Positions 9,346-20,837 are shown, numbered from the stretch's first letter. The stretch: 64,000 nucleotides of DNA from Schistosoma haematobium (GCF_000699445.3 NC_067196.1:71927864-71991863); one strand, 5' to 3'. Notes: generated by a model not told the origin, from the sequence alone. Made by a program: numbers and translations.

Positions 9346-11735
9346 TTTCGTGGCTCGCCATTGGATACGCTCCAAAGTGACCTTGTCCTTTTGGAGTGAG
9401 GGGGGAGTACTATGTTTCCGTACTCTAAATGGGGACGGATAAAACTGTTGAAGATTAACTGGAAAGTTCGTCCGTCAAACTGTCCAAAAATGCGCTTCAA
9501 CGTTACCAGTGCAAGGTTTGCTCGGAAGGCATTTTTGTCACAGTTAGCGTAAGACTTCAAATCATGGGGCACCAGGACTCCTAAATCTTTTTCGACTTGG
9601 GATACTACTAGAGAGGAGTTTCCTAAGTTGTAACTGTAGTTTGCGACATGTCGCAGATGGACTAGTTTACACTTTGAAGTGTTAAAGGTAATTCCTTTAT
9701 CGTCTGCCCAACTTTGAAGTCGAGTCAGATCCTCCTGAAGTGCCTGTATATCGTCTTGGTTGCGTATCTCTCTCCGAAGTTTCACGTCGCCGGCAAAAAG
9801 TAATAAGTCTGACGTTACCTGTTGAGGAAGATCATTTATGTAGATCAAGAAGAGAAGAGGCCCTAGTACTGAGCCCTGGGGGACCCCAATAGGACATTCC
9901 ATAGCCTGAGATAAAGTGAAGTTAACCCTGACCTTAAAATGTCGATTTTTTTCAGATATGAAATTAGACAATCATTTAGAGGTGGTCTGATATCCAATCG
10001 TTTGAGCTTGTTGATAAGACTTGTATGGTTAACCCTATCAAAAGCTTTTGAGAAATGTAGGTAAATGATACCAACCTTCCCCTTGTGATCGAGGATGCTT
10101 GTCCATCTGTCCACCGCAGTCAGCAGGTTGGTTGTACAAGAGTCACCCTTCCTGAAACCATGCTGTTGGGGTGAGAAGTTTAAGGGCAGAAAATAGTCAT
10201 GCATATCACCGCATATCAGGGACTCCATGGTTTTTGAAGGTATAGAGAGAAGAGCCACCGGTCGGTAACTTGAAGGTTCGCTGCCTTGACCTCCTCTGAA
10301 AATTGGTGTGATGTGAGCCAGCTTCCAATTTTCCGGTAGTGTGCCTCAGCTTAGCGAATGTGAGAACATCACGCTAAGCGTCGTTGCCAGGATTGAGGCT
10401 GCCTCCCTCAGTATGGCAGGATGAGCCATATCCGGGCCAGGAGAAGTATCTAGTCTTAAGTGCTGCAATTTCCGGAACACCAAGTCAGCGCTTAGGTTCA
10501 CTTCGAAAAGTCCTGTGGAATTGCAGATGAAACTGTCGTCAGTAAAGTTGATGTCAGCCGGTTGAAATGTTTGAGAGTAATGTGCCGCCAGAAGGTTAGC
10601 GGCGTCGTCATCGTTGTTGGTCGGGCCGTTAAGACCTAGCAGTTGGGAAACCCCTGTTTTGGCTTGACGAAGAGAGGCTGCATAACGGAATAGGCTTCTA
10701 GGGTTAGAGGCAAATTTGTCCATAAGCTTTGTCTGGTACTGAAGCCTATCTTCTCTTATAGCCTTCGTGCATATGTTCCTGATATGTTTGTATTGCCTAT
10801 ACACTCCGTCGTTATCAGTTCGTTTGTATTCCGCCCAACAGTGCCTTTTGCGGCTTACCAAGCGAAGGGTACGGTTCTTGATTACTGTAGGTGGCTTGCA
10901 GCTTTTGGGAACCGTTTGAGGAACTGAATGGTTTGTAGCACATAAGAGCGTGTGCAGTAAGAAGTCCCAATGACCGTCCACATCGAGTTGAGGGTGAACA
11001 TCCCAAACCACCTGTTGTAGATAGTCATGTAGAGCTGGCACATTCAGCTGTTCAAAATTACAACGCAAATTATTGTTGGGATACCCTAGCTTAGTTTTGA
11101 TGACAAAACTGAAGGCTATGACGGTATGATCGCTCTTTCCCAGAGGAGCCAGGATTGAGAGGTTGTCAACTAGAAATCTTCCGTCTGTAAATACACAATC
11201 TAAGCGCGATGGTGTCTGACTGTTTCTCCAACGAGTTGCCGACCTCACATTTTCATATAAGCCCAAGTCGTCGATGAGGTTGAAGAACCGAGCTTCAATT
11301 GAGTTGTCGCCTCCAGTGTACGTGTGTTCCGCGTAGTTGACTCTAGGGAGATTAAAGTCCCCCAGAATCAGGATGTGTGTGAAACCGAGACAGGTAAAGC
11401 GGGATAGTCCTTCCAGCATACGACTATCGTACTCGATGTCGGCAGTTGGCTTCCTGTAAATGACTCCGACTAGACACCTCGAAGTACTAGACAATCTTAC
11501 AGAGCACCATATGGATTCCTCAAGATTGTTAAACTCGAGGTTATGTATGTGGCTACTCCGCCCCCAATTCCTGTTTTTCTGTCGTTTTGGAACAAAGTCA
11601 TCCCAGGTAATGCTAACTATTGGTCCGAGGACTGAGAAGATATACAGGTTTCAGACATTCCTATCAGATGGGCCTTATTAGCATAACTAAGTTCACGTAA
11701 TTCATCCAGTTTGTTTGGTAGACTCGTGGCGTTCA
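9346..11735 (-). pseudogene. CR1-like ORF2 of copy B: endonuclease-RT with mutated active site
   Basis: The N-terminus (NKLDELRELS, 11735 down) is broken near 11640. From 11494 the frame shows VGVIYRKPTADIEYD, ILILGDFNLPRVNY, LGKSDHTVIAFSF and SPGPDMAHPAILRE. A stop separates this at 10346 from TLPENWKLAHITP, QQHGFRKGDSC and HFSKAFDRVNHTSL. A frameshift near 9900 leads to GVPQGSVLGPLLFLIYINDL. The catalytic YADD box reads FAGD, so the polymerase would be dead even if the frame were repaired. The family assignment is firm. Confidence 0.83.
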
Positions 11736-11800
11736 TATATAAGCAGTTTATGCTTTCAATTTAAAACGTGTGAGCTTCGCTCTGTTTTTCTGTATGAGCC

Positions 11801-12730
11801 TTATGTGAATGGACAGGTAGACCACCTATATGAGGTTTGCCGAGGTGGCAGGCCCTGTCCTTTACACGTTTTTTTATCATTTAGACAGTCCACAAGTGGA
11901 ATGGTCAGCTCCAACTTGCCTTCGTGTTTGGTCCTAGCTTCATAAGGCCTATCCGGGTGCATGTGGATTCTAGGTGTCAATCGACGTCTGTTGGAACGAA
12001 ATGCTTCCAGAACTGCAGCCGCCATGTGGGAAGATGGGAAGGTTATCTTCATTAGACAGGGTCTAAGATCACCGTCCTTTTTGGCTAGTCTCGTCACATG
12101 CTCAGTCAGTATGTGTTTGAGCCTCAAGGACTGTCTGATGAATTTCCATTCCCTGATGTCAGAATTTGATTGAGTAGGGTCTGCATTTTCCGGTAAACCT
12201 TGCTCAATTATGTTTCTTCCGCGGAAGAACTTCCCGCGAGATTCTTTGGGGGTGTTCCGTATGATATTGCGCTCAGAGTGCAGTATGTCGGGCAATATCC
12301 TTAACTTACCATCGGATTTCAGCAAGTGACTTGCTAGCAAGACGTCCTCTACGTCGGTAGCATTCTTATGTGTTACTCGGAGAAGCGTCATGTGATTTAG
12401 ATGCTTAGAATCCTTTCCTCGAGTGAGCCGGGTGACCGTTAAAGGCTCTATTCTAGGAAGTTTTTGAGTATTGGGCTCTTTATTGACTGGACGAACAATC
12501 TTGGGGGTAGACTGTGCGACCAAATCACCAGTTATTTTCCGTGCAGCAACACTTGGGTTGCTCGGCTTAGGCGGTGATGCCTGGTTCTTTTGGGCTCTCT
12601 TAACGTGGGTCGAATCGCCTACAGGGTTCTTGGGAACCACTGTTGTGTTCAGGGACCCTGAGCTGGGAGACCCGAGTTTGCTTAGGGAGTCTAATACCGT
12701 CGACGTAATGATGGTGCTGAGCCTCGACAC
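11801..12730 (-). CDS. CR1-like ORF1 second part (putative RNA-binding), copy B
   Basis: A 309-residue open frame. It begins with a Ser/Pro-rich region, then a conserved block (LLRVTHKNATDVEDVLLASH, SERNIIRNTPKESRGKFFRG, IREWKFIRQSLRLKHILTEH) also present in copy C. It probably packages LINE RNA, as ORF1 proteins of CR1 elements do, but no catalytic motif is visible. It lies directly upstream of ORF2 on the same strand. An upstream stop separates it from the PHD portion at 12828-13079, so it is likely the 3' part of a longer broken ORF1. Confidence 0.6.
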   Translation of the reverse strand: MSRLSTIITSTVLDSLSKLGSPSSGSLNTTVVPKNPVGDSTHVKRAQKNQASPPKPSNPSVAARKITGDLVAQSTPKIVRPVNKEPNTQKLPRIEPLTVTRLTRGKDSKHLNHMTLLRVTHKNATDVEDVLLASHLLKSDGKLRILPDILHSERNIIRNTPKESRGKFFRGRNIIEQGLPENADPTQSNSDIREWKFIRQSLRLKHILTEHVTRLAKKDGDLRPCLMKITFPSSHMAAAVLEAFRSNRRRLTPRIHMHPDRPYEARTKHEGKLELTIPLVDCLNDKKTCKGQGLPPRQTSYRWSTCPFT

Positions 12731-12827
12731 GTGATCATTAGTGTTGATGGATGATCCATCGATGGTATACCTGTCGACATTCCTATTTTTGTATCCGTCG
12801 CACGCTCTTGTTTGTCTACCAGTTTTT

Positions 12828-13079
12828 TTAATCGTTATCCAAGTTAACTGACAACTTATTCCGAAGACCTGTCAGTAGGACAATGATGTTACTCAGCAAG
12901 ACTACAGCGTCCGTGCTGTACGCGACACATACCCACTTTTGGTCTGACTTGCTGAGTCTGTTGTAATCAGTTGCTGTCAGATCTGTGCATGCTTCGTGGA
13001 ACCAACCTTTGCAGTTGTCGCGCTGCATGCCAGTTGTAACAGCAAAACGGCATCCCGGACGTTTGCATGAGTTTTTCAT
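12828..13079 (-). pseudogene. CR1-like ORF1 N-terminus: PHD-type zinc finger, degraded
   Basis: An 83-residue open frame with the layout of the PHD finger known at the N-terminus of CR1 ORF1: CKRPGC, then DNCKGWFHEACTDL, then the tryptophan WVCVAY. Against the intact finger at 28884-29339, two zinc ligands appear lost: the Cys before DNC is Arg, and the final Cys is Tyr. It precedes the ORF1 body at 11801-12730. It would not fold a normal zinc finger. Confidence 0.65.
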
Positions 13080-13364
13080 GATTATGTTGAGGCAAACTAT
13101 GTTATAGATGCTTGGAAAAGCCTAAGACCTTTAAAAAACACTAAAAAGCACACTGAAAACGGACAAAAATGGATAAAACGAGTGGTATAAACTGAAACTA
13201 GTCTATACGTGAAAAACAAAAAAAAAAGATTAATAAGCTGGGGCAAAACCACAGGTAACTATTAAATATGGTGAAACTAAAAAAAATTAATCTACCGAAC
13301 GTATAGCTCAGGATAGATTCTTTAGAACTGAAATGGTACTTTTGTTGCGTAAGAACACAGCAAA

Positions 13365-14040
13365 AGTTTGATAAATGCAAATCACGTTAGGACTAAACTT
13401 CCCGTTCGGAAAGCGCATGACAGAAGACCTATGAAAATCCTTACAAATCTATGTAATAAGCGCTAAGACTAAGAAATCAGAAAGTCAGGAAATATGCCGA
13501 ATTAGCACCTAAGTGATTTTTTAAGATACAAAGCTTGGTACATCATGCCCTATGACTCGAATCAATCTATGCGCTGTAGCCGCAACCAACTTATCTCCCG
13601 CTTCCTGAGTACGGTCAATAGGGCAAGTATTTCAATAAAGGCTGGGTAATCAAAAGTGATGCTCAAAATGACAGACCGTGTAAAACTGATCCTATACCCA
13701 AATTAATAATTAACAACATCCGGGAACTGTAGGCGGATATTAAAATGCCCAATCACACCAATTACCTAATATTCTATGTTATGACCGGGCCAAGTATTTT
13801 GGCTCAAGATCACCTACAGTAATGGATGATTTGGCTTGAAATTGGCACACTTTAAGACCGAATAAGCAATACATTTCACTAAAACTTCTAAAATAATTTT
13901 CGGTATGCGACACTTGCACACAAGCCGCTGGTAAACTATTTTAGCTTAACACTGACTGATGAATCAAACACAATCTACGTTCAGGAAAGGACGTAAGTCA
14001 GCCGAGCATATAGCAGAAGAAACTTGAAAATAATGCAACT
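13365..14040. other. No gene recognised
   Basis: About 675 bases upstream of the CR1 5' end. No protein family, LTR or RNA gene is evident on either strand. Confidence 0.45.
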
Positions 14041-14205
14041 TTATGGTGAGGGCCAGTGAAATGTCGTTGGGTCCCTGCTAAACCACACGGCAGTCGGGTC
14101 ACTGAATATCGAATAGTTCATCGATTCTCTTCAAGGTTAACAACAACCAACACGCATCAGTCACTTGCATGCCATGGACTGGTTAATACAGCAGTAGTCG
14201 CACTT
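14041..14205 (+). repeat. Diverged copy of the 3371-3545 interspersed repeat
   Basis: Shares GCCAGTGAAATGTC, a GTCACTGAAT block and GCATGCCATGGACTG with the repeat at 3371-3545 and with its inverted partner at 27400-27570. Many substitutions, so an older copy of the same unclassified family. Confidence 0.7.
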
Positions 14206-14394
14206 TGTTCTTTTGCCCACTCTTTATAATATATTTTTGTAATAATGTCCTTTGTGTTGCACGGTCACTGAAGTAACCATAGTGTCTTGATACGACGAAT
14301 GGATAATCCGTGTTCGGTACTAACAGCAAGGTGTGATTTCGACGTTGGCTGTTTGGTCACAACACTCTCTTCTATGTAGGATACTTAATTACTT

Positions 14395-14553
14395 ACCTAC
14401 GCCTGTTACTCCAAATGGAGCATAGGCCGATGACCAGCATTCTCCAACCCACTCTGTCCTGGGCCATCCTTTCTATTTCTGTCCACTTTTCATTTTTCTC
14501 ATGTTTGTCTCCGTTTCTCGGCGTAGTGTGTTCTTTGGTATTCCTCTTCTCCC
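14395..14553 (-). pseudogene. RTE (SR2-like) C-terminal tail cut by a gypsy LTR
   Basis: Minus strand reads the RTE terminal block ERMAQDRVGWRMLVIGLCS, then SNRRR and a stop, then a short tail. Upstream it ends abruptly where the 14554-14794 LTR begins. The LTR and this tail read through as one 156-residue frame, which is accidental. Confidence 0.75.
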
Positions 14554-14794
14554 CGATATATATTTGTTGGCGATCTCGTGATATCGGAATAATACCGAGA
14601 TCGTGCCAAAGGAGTACAAGCGAAACTACTGAGCAAACGTAAGTTCGTGCAAGGTCACAACCGACGGAAGGAAGAATGTCTTTAGTACAGTTAAACAAAC
14701 AAGTATAGTAAAATAACCAGTGGAACAAATGGTTATAATAATAGTTCTTTCCATTATACCAATTGCGTTCTCTTGATAAAAGTACGTCACTACA
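14554..14794 (-). mobile_element. 3' LTR of the gypsy element (241 bp, last 5 bases missing)
   Basis: Same sequence as 27069-27314 but lacks the terminal TGTGA at the low-coordinate end, where RTE tail sequence begins. A G-rich polypurine tract lies just upstream on the minus strand (14795-14805), the normal plus-strand primer position beside a 3' LTR. Confidence 0.8.
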
Positions 14795-14816
14795 GGAGCC
14801 CCCCGCTAGAAAGGGT

Positions 14817-15446
14817 TTAAACTTTCGATTTGTAGCGATTTCGTTCGTAAAAGTGAACGGCAAACCTGCGACTGTAGGACGTGAGGGTTGGCAAAACAGG
14901 AAGCGATCTTCGATCCTCGAGTTGCCACCAAAGGTCTATAACGTAGGACGGTACCAGGATAATGGTGCTGTATTTGTTGTTCGAGTTAGAGTACCACACC
15001 AGGGTGGTTTGTATCCAGGATCTGAGAATTGCGTTCGTAGGGGTGCGGACCAGAAAACGCTGCCGACGTAGGATGAAACCACGTTGAGCCAGGGAACCAG
15101 AAACGACCATAATAATCAATTGCGAGACCAAACACATGCTAGGCAGATTCGAAACCAGAACATCGACTGAGTACGTTGACAAGAGCGTGGTGATCAAGCC
15201 AGCTTTCACGTAAATTGACTGAAGTCGACGGTACCGGACGGGCGATGGTCGGAGGTGTGGGCTCAGGATTAAAAAAATCAAAGAAAAAGGGAAAAGGTGT
15301 AGCATGCATGCAGTATAGAGGTAGAGTCCTAAACCGTATTCGTTGTTCATTGTGCAGTTTGTCTCGAAAGCGTACGGGTGAGCGTACTCGACAATCGGAA
15401 CGTGAGACGGTGGTCTCGTTCGTACTTCGAGAGCCTGCAATTTCAT
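14817..15446 (-). CDS. 209-residue ORF after pol in a gypsy element (env position), function unknown
   Basis: Starts with an ATG that overlaps the integrase stop in an ATGA arrangement and stays open for 630 bases up to the polypurine tract. Hydrophobic stretches appear near residues 38-62 (GLYLYTACMLHLFPFSLIFL) and near residues 105-115. I recognise no family. In gypsy elements this position may hold env-like or accessory ORFs, so a membrane or accessory role is possible. It could equally be a chance frame over the 3' untranslated region. The uninterrupted length is notable because gag, RT and integrase of the same element are broken. Confidence 0.4.
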   Translation of the reverse strand: MKLQALEVRTRPPSHVPIVEYAHPYAFETNCTMNNEYGLGLYLYTACMLHLFPFSLIFLILSPHLRPSPVRYRRLQSIYVKAGLITTLLSTYSVDVLVSNLPSMCLVSQLIIMVVSGSLAQRGFILRRQRFLVRTPTNAILRSWIQTTLVWYSNSNNKYSTIILVPSYVIDLWWQLEDRRSLPVLPTLTSYSRRFAVHFYERNRYKSKV

Positions 15447-16144
15447 CCGAATTCAAGGGCGGCGTGATCTGCTGATCTGGACTGAATTCTCGTCCGTAGA
15501 TGGTGCAGGTGACACGCACTGTTGACTGGAACGTGAGATGAGGTATCTGATGTATCTAGCGTGGAATCTGAAGTGGGTGTAGAGATCCTGCTAGTATGTT
15601 TGATGGGTCTAGCATTGAGTCTCAACTTATAAGGTAGGGCACTGTCATCGACGTATGCTGGTTTGAAATGATCAATGCTGACGATCTCGACGCGGCCATG
15701 ACGATCAACCTTGAAGGCCTTTTCGTGATGAGAAATCACGTGAAAAGGTCCTTCAGAAGGCTGTTGCAATGGTTTGCGTGCTAAACCTAGTCGTATGAAA
15801 ACATGCGAACAAGTAGATAACTTTCGATGGAGAGCGACCTGTCGATGTTGTATTCGAGTTGACACCGGAGGCAGTGTTAACATGAATTCAGATAATCGTT
15901 GGACGTACTTTGAGTTACCAAAATCGTTGCTGATCCGTGGTGAGAAAAATTCCCCAGGCAGACGCGAGGTCGTGCCATATACAACTTCAGCGGCGGAACA
16001 TTGAATTTCTGCCTTTAAGCTCGTCCTGATACCTAAGAGGACGAGCCGTAGGGTTTCGTACCAGTTATCGTTGTCGTGTGCTCGAAGAGCACTTTTAAGT
16101 TGGCGACGAAACCTTTCAACTAAACCATTAGAAGCTGGATGGTA
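15443..16144 (-). pseudogene. Gypsy integrase C-terminal part
   Basis: Minus strand reads HPASNGLVERFRRQLKSALR, then LLGIRTSLKAEIQ, AAEVVYGTTSRLPGEFF, and the C-terminal module SEGPFHVISHHEKAFKVDRHGRV with the IDHFKPAYV end. These are the typical Ty3/gypsy integrase C-terminal features. It is the continuation of the integrase at 23163-23800, separated by the nested LINE and BEL/Pao insert. It is open to its stop at 15443. Confidence 0.85.
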
Positions 16145-16355
16145 ATAATAATAATTATATATATTTCTGCATGCGCAGGTACACGCCATTTTTACAGGCA
16201 TGATCTATAAATTACAACATTCGTTGGTTCACAACATGCTTCGCAACTTATTTAGTTTATAGTTGATATAAAGTATACCCGTAGAGCGCTTGCTGTAAAC
16301 TGTGACCTTGAGGGGACGCGTACGTTAAGTTTGTTCCAGACGTCAGAATTTTCAT

Positions 16356-17216
16356 AGCTGTACCCTCAGAGCGAATTTCTGAAGAAGAAAAGAGAAACAG
16401 AAGAGCAGCAAGGCACTTGGATATGAACGCCAAACGTCGCTTAACATTGTGCAGTAGAGCGGACAGAGGTATAATTAACAAGAATAAATTCATATTATCT
16501 CTTGTTAGAGCGAAATGAAGTCAGAGGCTCCATATTAGAGAATGTAGTAATGAAGAACAATGAATTGTGTCGTTTAACGAGTTGTAGTAAGCCCACATGA
16601 AGGAAAGGAAGTCAAGGCTGGTACAAGGAAAGCGGTTTATTCGAAGGGTGTGTGTATAGAGGATGAAGTGGTAAGAATACTAATGACTATATCTTTTGTT
16701 GTCTAACTTTTTTTCCTTTTTTTGTTTATCCGGTGCTAGCCACACAATCTTAGTGTAAAAGTCCGAGTTAGCATGTTATAGGTTGTCTTAGTAGAATAGC
16801 TAATCCAGCATAATATTGGAAACGTGAGTCTGAGTGGTGAGCGTAGGAAGACAATCTATATCAAAGATTGATTGACTTATTCTCAATCATAAAGTGCTTG
16901 ATACCTTCAAAGTGTTCTGCCCCCACAAACACGGGTGGATTGAAGTTATCACCCTCACTAACAGTGCTTGCTGGTCAGTACCTCCGCCCTCCCTCCTTTT
17001 GTGATGTTAGGCTCATTTATGCTTATTTTTTTATATATGTCATACCTCACACAATCCTCTGTGTTTCACATCCTGTTGGAAAGCACTATTTCTAAAAGTA
17101 CCATTTTACAAGCTTATCAGGCAGTTACAGGTTATGAACTGTGGATAAGGCATCGATGCAGTGCTTCTGTTGACCATATTATAGTATAGTTTGCCAATCA
17201 GAGTATAAGCATTAAG
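16356..17216 (-). other. Probable LINE 3' untranslated sequence
   Basis: No recognisable coding sequence. It lies between the BEL/Pao left LTR and the shared LINE 3' end, so I infer it is the distal 3' region of the nested LINE. It has no match elsewhere in the window to prove this. Confidence 0.4.
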
Positions 17217-17771
17217 TGTAAAATCCATTTTGAAGGTTTTGTGTGTTGGTGAAAATCCCTACATGTATATACTTGTACTTTGTTCCTATTGATCCCCTTA
17301 GTTGTACATTGTTGTATTTTGATTACATTTGAGTTGTTAATACTTGTATTTTTTATTATAGTTTTTGTTTTTCTTACGCATTCACTAAGTTTGTGTTTCT
17401 TCCTGAACTGCATCTGTGTTGTTTTACTTGACACTTGTTCTTGGCGGTGGCCGTATTGATTTGCTCCTCCTTTTGTGTGTGCTCTATCCAGTCAGGATAG
17501 AATAACGTTCATTTGTTGTGAATGGTAATTTCCCCTCATCTTCTATCAACTTCTTTATTTATTGTAATCTAGATTTGATTGATTGAACAATTATTGGTTG
17601 AATAGCCGGGTGGTAATATTTGTTTAGGTAACGATTTACATTTAAATTTATGATGAATTATAGAACCGCTAGTTACCCGATTACTGGTTCTGATTTCGAC
17701 GGGAAAGGGCGCGTGTCTAAAATCCCCGGTAGGCTATTCTTCAACATCCAAACCGTAGTTTGGATTCTACA
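17217..17771 (+). repeat. BEL/Pao 5' LTR
   Basis: 555 bases, TG...CA ends with 11-bp inverted termini, matched by the right LTR apart from about three substitutions. It carries the promoter and polyadenylation region by family. I did not locate specific signals. Confidence 0.9.
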
Positions 17772-17928
17772 GTTCTAAACAATTATAACTTGGCCGAAAT
17801 CCTTTGGCAATCGTTCGCGGATTTTGATTATTGTTTCTGGAAATATTTGGTCCTTTCGTTTATAATGTGGAAGGAAATCAAGCTCAAAGTTCGTTGATGT
17901 TAATGAAGAATCCCCTATTACCAAGCAA

Positions 17929-19020
17929 GTGCCTTTTGATGTCCTTAAGTGTCATGGTTCAGACTCGAATAGGGTTGATTATCATGGTAGTGACTCTAGT
18001 CTTAATTCGATGACAGATGACGTAAAAAATCTTAGTTTAAAGGAGAAGCAAAGGCTTGAATTACCAGGAAAGAGCGTTTCGCCTATAGCGCCTGTTGTTG
18101 GTCTAGAACTTCCAACGGTTGGATTGAGTTATTTCGATGGACAGCCGAGAGGGTACTGGATATTTATAAGGCAATTTGAGACCTATGTAGCGTCAAGAGT
18201 CACTGATGATAGCCAACGTTTGCTCTATTTGATGCACTATTGTAAGGGCAAGGCGAAAAGAGCTATTGAGGGTTGTGTCATGATGGAAGCATCCTCTGGT
18301 TATAAGAGAGCAAGGGAAATTCTAAAACGTTTGTTCGGACAGTCTCATGTAATCGCTCGAGAAACATTAGAAGACTTATTCAATGCTGTGAATTTTGATT
18401 ATACCGACGGGGAGCAACTATCAAACTTGGCTATTAAAATGGAAAACTGAGCCATGGTCTTGGAACAGATGCATTATGCCTCTGATCTAAATTCCTTAGT
18501 TACTTTGGAAAGAATAGTGAGACTCTTGCCTCAACCTATGCAAGCCCAGTGGGCGGACTGGGTGGATAGATTGACCGAAGATGATAGAGAGCCGACGTTT
18601 CACGAACTCACTCAGTTTATCACATCGCGTGCGAGAGTGGCTTGTAGTAGATTTGGACGGTTAGCAAATCGTTCAAGAAAAGGACATAACGTAAAGACGA
18701 ACTGTCACGTGCAATCGGAGCAAGGGAATAGTTCGACAACGAAAACTAAATGCAGTATGTGTTCCTACGACCATGCTATTTATAAATGTCCACAGTTCTT
18801 AGCGCTTACAGTTCAAGACCGATGGTCTCACGCTAAAAGCAAGGGTATCTGTTTTGTCTGTCTTAGACAAGGACATAAGGTTAATGAATGTAAGATGACA
18901 AGGCTCTGTAAGGTTGACAGTTGTGAGAGGAGACATCACGCTCTGCTGCACACTGACTCGACAAGCAACGTCGTAAATGATAAGCCATCATGCCCGGAAT
19001 ATAGGAAAAAGAGTTGTTAA
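17929..19020 (+). pseudogene. BEL/Pao gag with zinc knuckles, one in-frame TGA
   Basis: One frame from 17929 to 19020 interrupted only by TGA at 18448-18450. The first part shows YFDGQPRGYWIFIRQFETYV, LLYLMHYCKGKAKRAIEGCV and FGQSHVIARETLEDL, the BEL/Pao Gag signature. The second part has RIVRLLPQPMQAQWADWVD and two zinc knuckles (CSMCSYDHAIYKC; CFVCLRQGHKVNEC). It would form the capsid-like particle and bind RNA. The protease that normally follows the knuckles is absent: within about 60 codons the sequence is already in the RT leader. Confidence 0.85.
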
Positions 19021-19957
19021 TCATACCAGTAAGATACAGACATTAGAGAACGAAATACGTAAGCCTTATGACGTAGAGTTTTCAGATGCATATTCAAGTG
19101 ATAAATCATTATCGGTAGACGACAAGGTGGCTATAAAGATTGTGGAAGATGGTACGCGCTTCGACAACGGACATTTTGTAGTTTCTATACCGTGGAAAAA
19201 GAATCCAGATATGAAAGTGGATAATTATGAAGTAGCAAACCGTAGATTACAAGGTTTGAAGGGTATGTTGTCGAAGGATGTCAGTCTGCACATCAAGTAT
19301 ACCAAAAGTACTGAAAGTGATTTTACTAAGACTTATGCGGAGAGGGTCTTTGAAATATATCTGCAGTCTTATTATCGCCCTTGATGGCATTTACCTCATC
19401 ATGCAGTATTAAACATGAAAAAACCAGATCTTAGAGTGGTCCTTGATTGTGCCGCCCAGTTTGCAGGGGTTCCCCCAAATGATATGATTTATCAAGAACC
19501 CGATACCACCGCTGAGTTAAGGTGTATATTAATAAGTTTTCGCAAGGAGGCAGTTGCAATCCCTGCAGATGTTGAAGAAATGTTCATACGAGTGAAGGTC
19601 CCTGAGTCTGATCGAGGAGCTTCAAGATTTCTGTGGTGGCAGGAGGGAGACATGTCGAGGGAACCATCCGAGTTTCAAATGACATCCCATCCATTTGATG
19701 CCACATCATCGCCATTTTGCGCGAACTTTGCCCTGAATAAGACGGCCCAAATATTCTCTGACGGTTATGATGGTTATGTTGTAGATGATGTCAAGAATAA
19801 TTCCTATGTTGATGATTGCTTGATATCCATTCCCACTTGTGATCAAGCAAAGAGTTTCGTTAAGCAGATAAGTGAATTATTATGTAGAGGAAGTATACAA
19901 AAAATGACCGATCTTGGTTCAAATGTCCTACTTTATTGCATGGCGAATTTTATTTAA
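18977..19957 (+). pseudogene. BEL/Pao reverse transcriptase with YVDD, one in-frame TGA
   Basis: The frame reads VEDGTRFDNGHFVVSIPWKK and NRRLQGLKGMLSKD, a TGA at 19382-19384, then the palm: RVVLDCAAQFAGVP, RKEAVAIPADVEEMF (motif A), EFQMTSHPFDATSSPFCANF (motif B) and NNSYVDDCLIS (motif C). It passes into unrelated sequence after KMTDLGS, so the thumb and RNase H are missing. The frame is +1 relative to gag. The catalytic Asp residues are present, but the enzyme is truncated. Confidence 0.85.
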
Positions 19958-20837
19958 CAATCACTGACTGTCCGGAACCTACTCATGACGATATTGAATT
20001 TAGAAAAACTGCTGTGGTTAACTTGAGTAGTATGAAGTACAACATGACACCTATTCTCTCTTATTATTCCGAGTGGTTGAAATTAGTCAGAGTTGCAACC
20101 TGGTTTAGAAGGTTCATCGAATTCCTGATGGTACTTCGTTTACCGAGTTGTGAAGGATCCGTTCATCTAGGATGTTTAAAGGTCAAAGAGCTTGACATTG
20201 CCAAGCGTAAGATTTTATTGATGGTTCAGAGAGAAGTGTATGGAGAATTACTTAGTGAATTTAAAAACAGCAGTAAAGTAGTAAGTCATGATGATCTGAA
20301 AGGTTTTTCATTGATAATGCTTGATGGGTTACTCTGCGTTGGATGTCGACTAAGATACTCAGATTTCCCAAATGCTTTTAAACATCCAGTAATTTTACCC
20401 AGTCGATACTTAGTGACAGAAATGATAGACATTGTCATAAAGAACAAGGACACATAGGAAGATCATTAGAAAAAGGGTATGGATATGTGTTTACTTGTTT
20501 GCAAACATGGGCAGTACATATTGAAATGATGTGTAATTTGATTACTGATTCATTTTTAATGGCTCTATTGCGTTTTATTGGAAGAAGAAGGAAACCTCCA
20601 GAGATTTACAGTGTCAGTGCGTCAAGCTTCGTGGGGACAGTTTCTGAGTTAAGCAAGTTTGTGCAGCAGTCGAATCAGAAGATAAACATTGAATTATCAG
20701 CGAGGCCCTCATCCAACAGCATGGGTGGAGTTTGGGGAAGAGTGATTAGGTCTATATCACGACTGTTATCGTTGATCACCAAAGAACAGGTGAAGCAGGT
20801 CTCCTTGAAGCTTTGGATTAGTCTTTGTTATTATTAA
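19936..20837 (+). pseudogene. BEL/Pao integrase remnants
   Basis: 19936-20457 resembles the region before the BEL/Pao integrase zinc domain, ending FKHPVILPSRYLVTEMIDIV. From about 20475 a shifted frame gives VFTCLQTWAVHIEMMCNL, ALLRFIGRRRKPPEIYS and FVGTVSELSKFVQQ of the catalytic core. The usual S-D-N-G around the second catalytic Asp reads SVSASSF, so that Asp is lost. The rest of the core and the C-terminus run into the polypurine tract. Inactive. Confidence 0.75.

Larger units (their letters stand above)
9286..13364 (-). mobile_element. CR1-like LINE, copy B, nearly complete
   Basis: Read on the minus strand: 5' UTR (13364-13080), PHD-type ORF1 start, ORF1 body, then ORF2 endonuclease and reverse transcriptase. 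The 5' boundary is supported by copy C, whose similarity also stops at the same nucleotide (about 46952), so this is probably the true 5' end. At the 3' side the sequence switches near 9318-9345, within the ORF2 C-terminus, to a short foreign segment. The last ~70 codons and 3' UTR are therefore lost. Confidence 0.85.
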
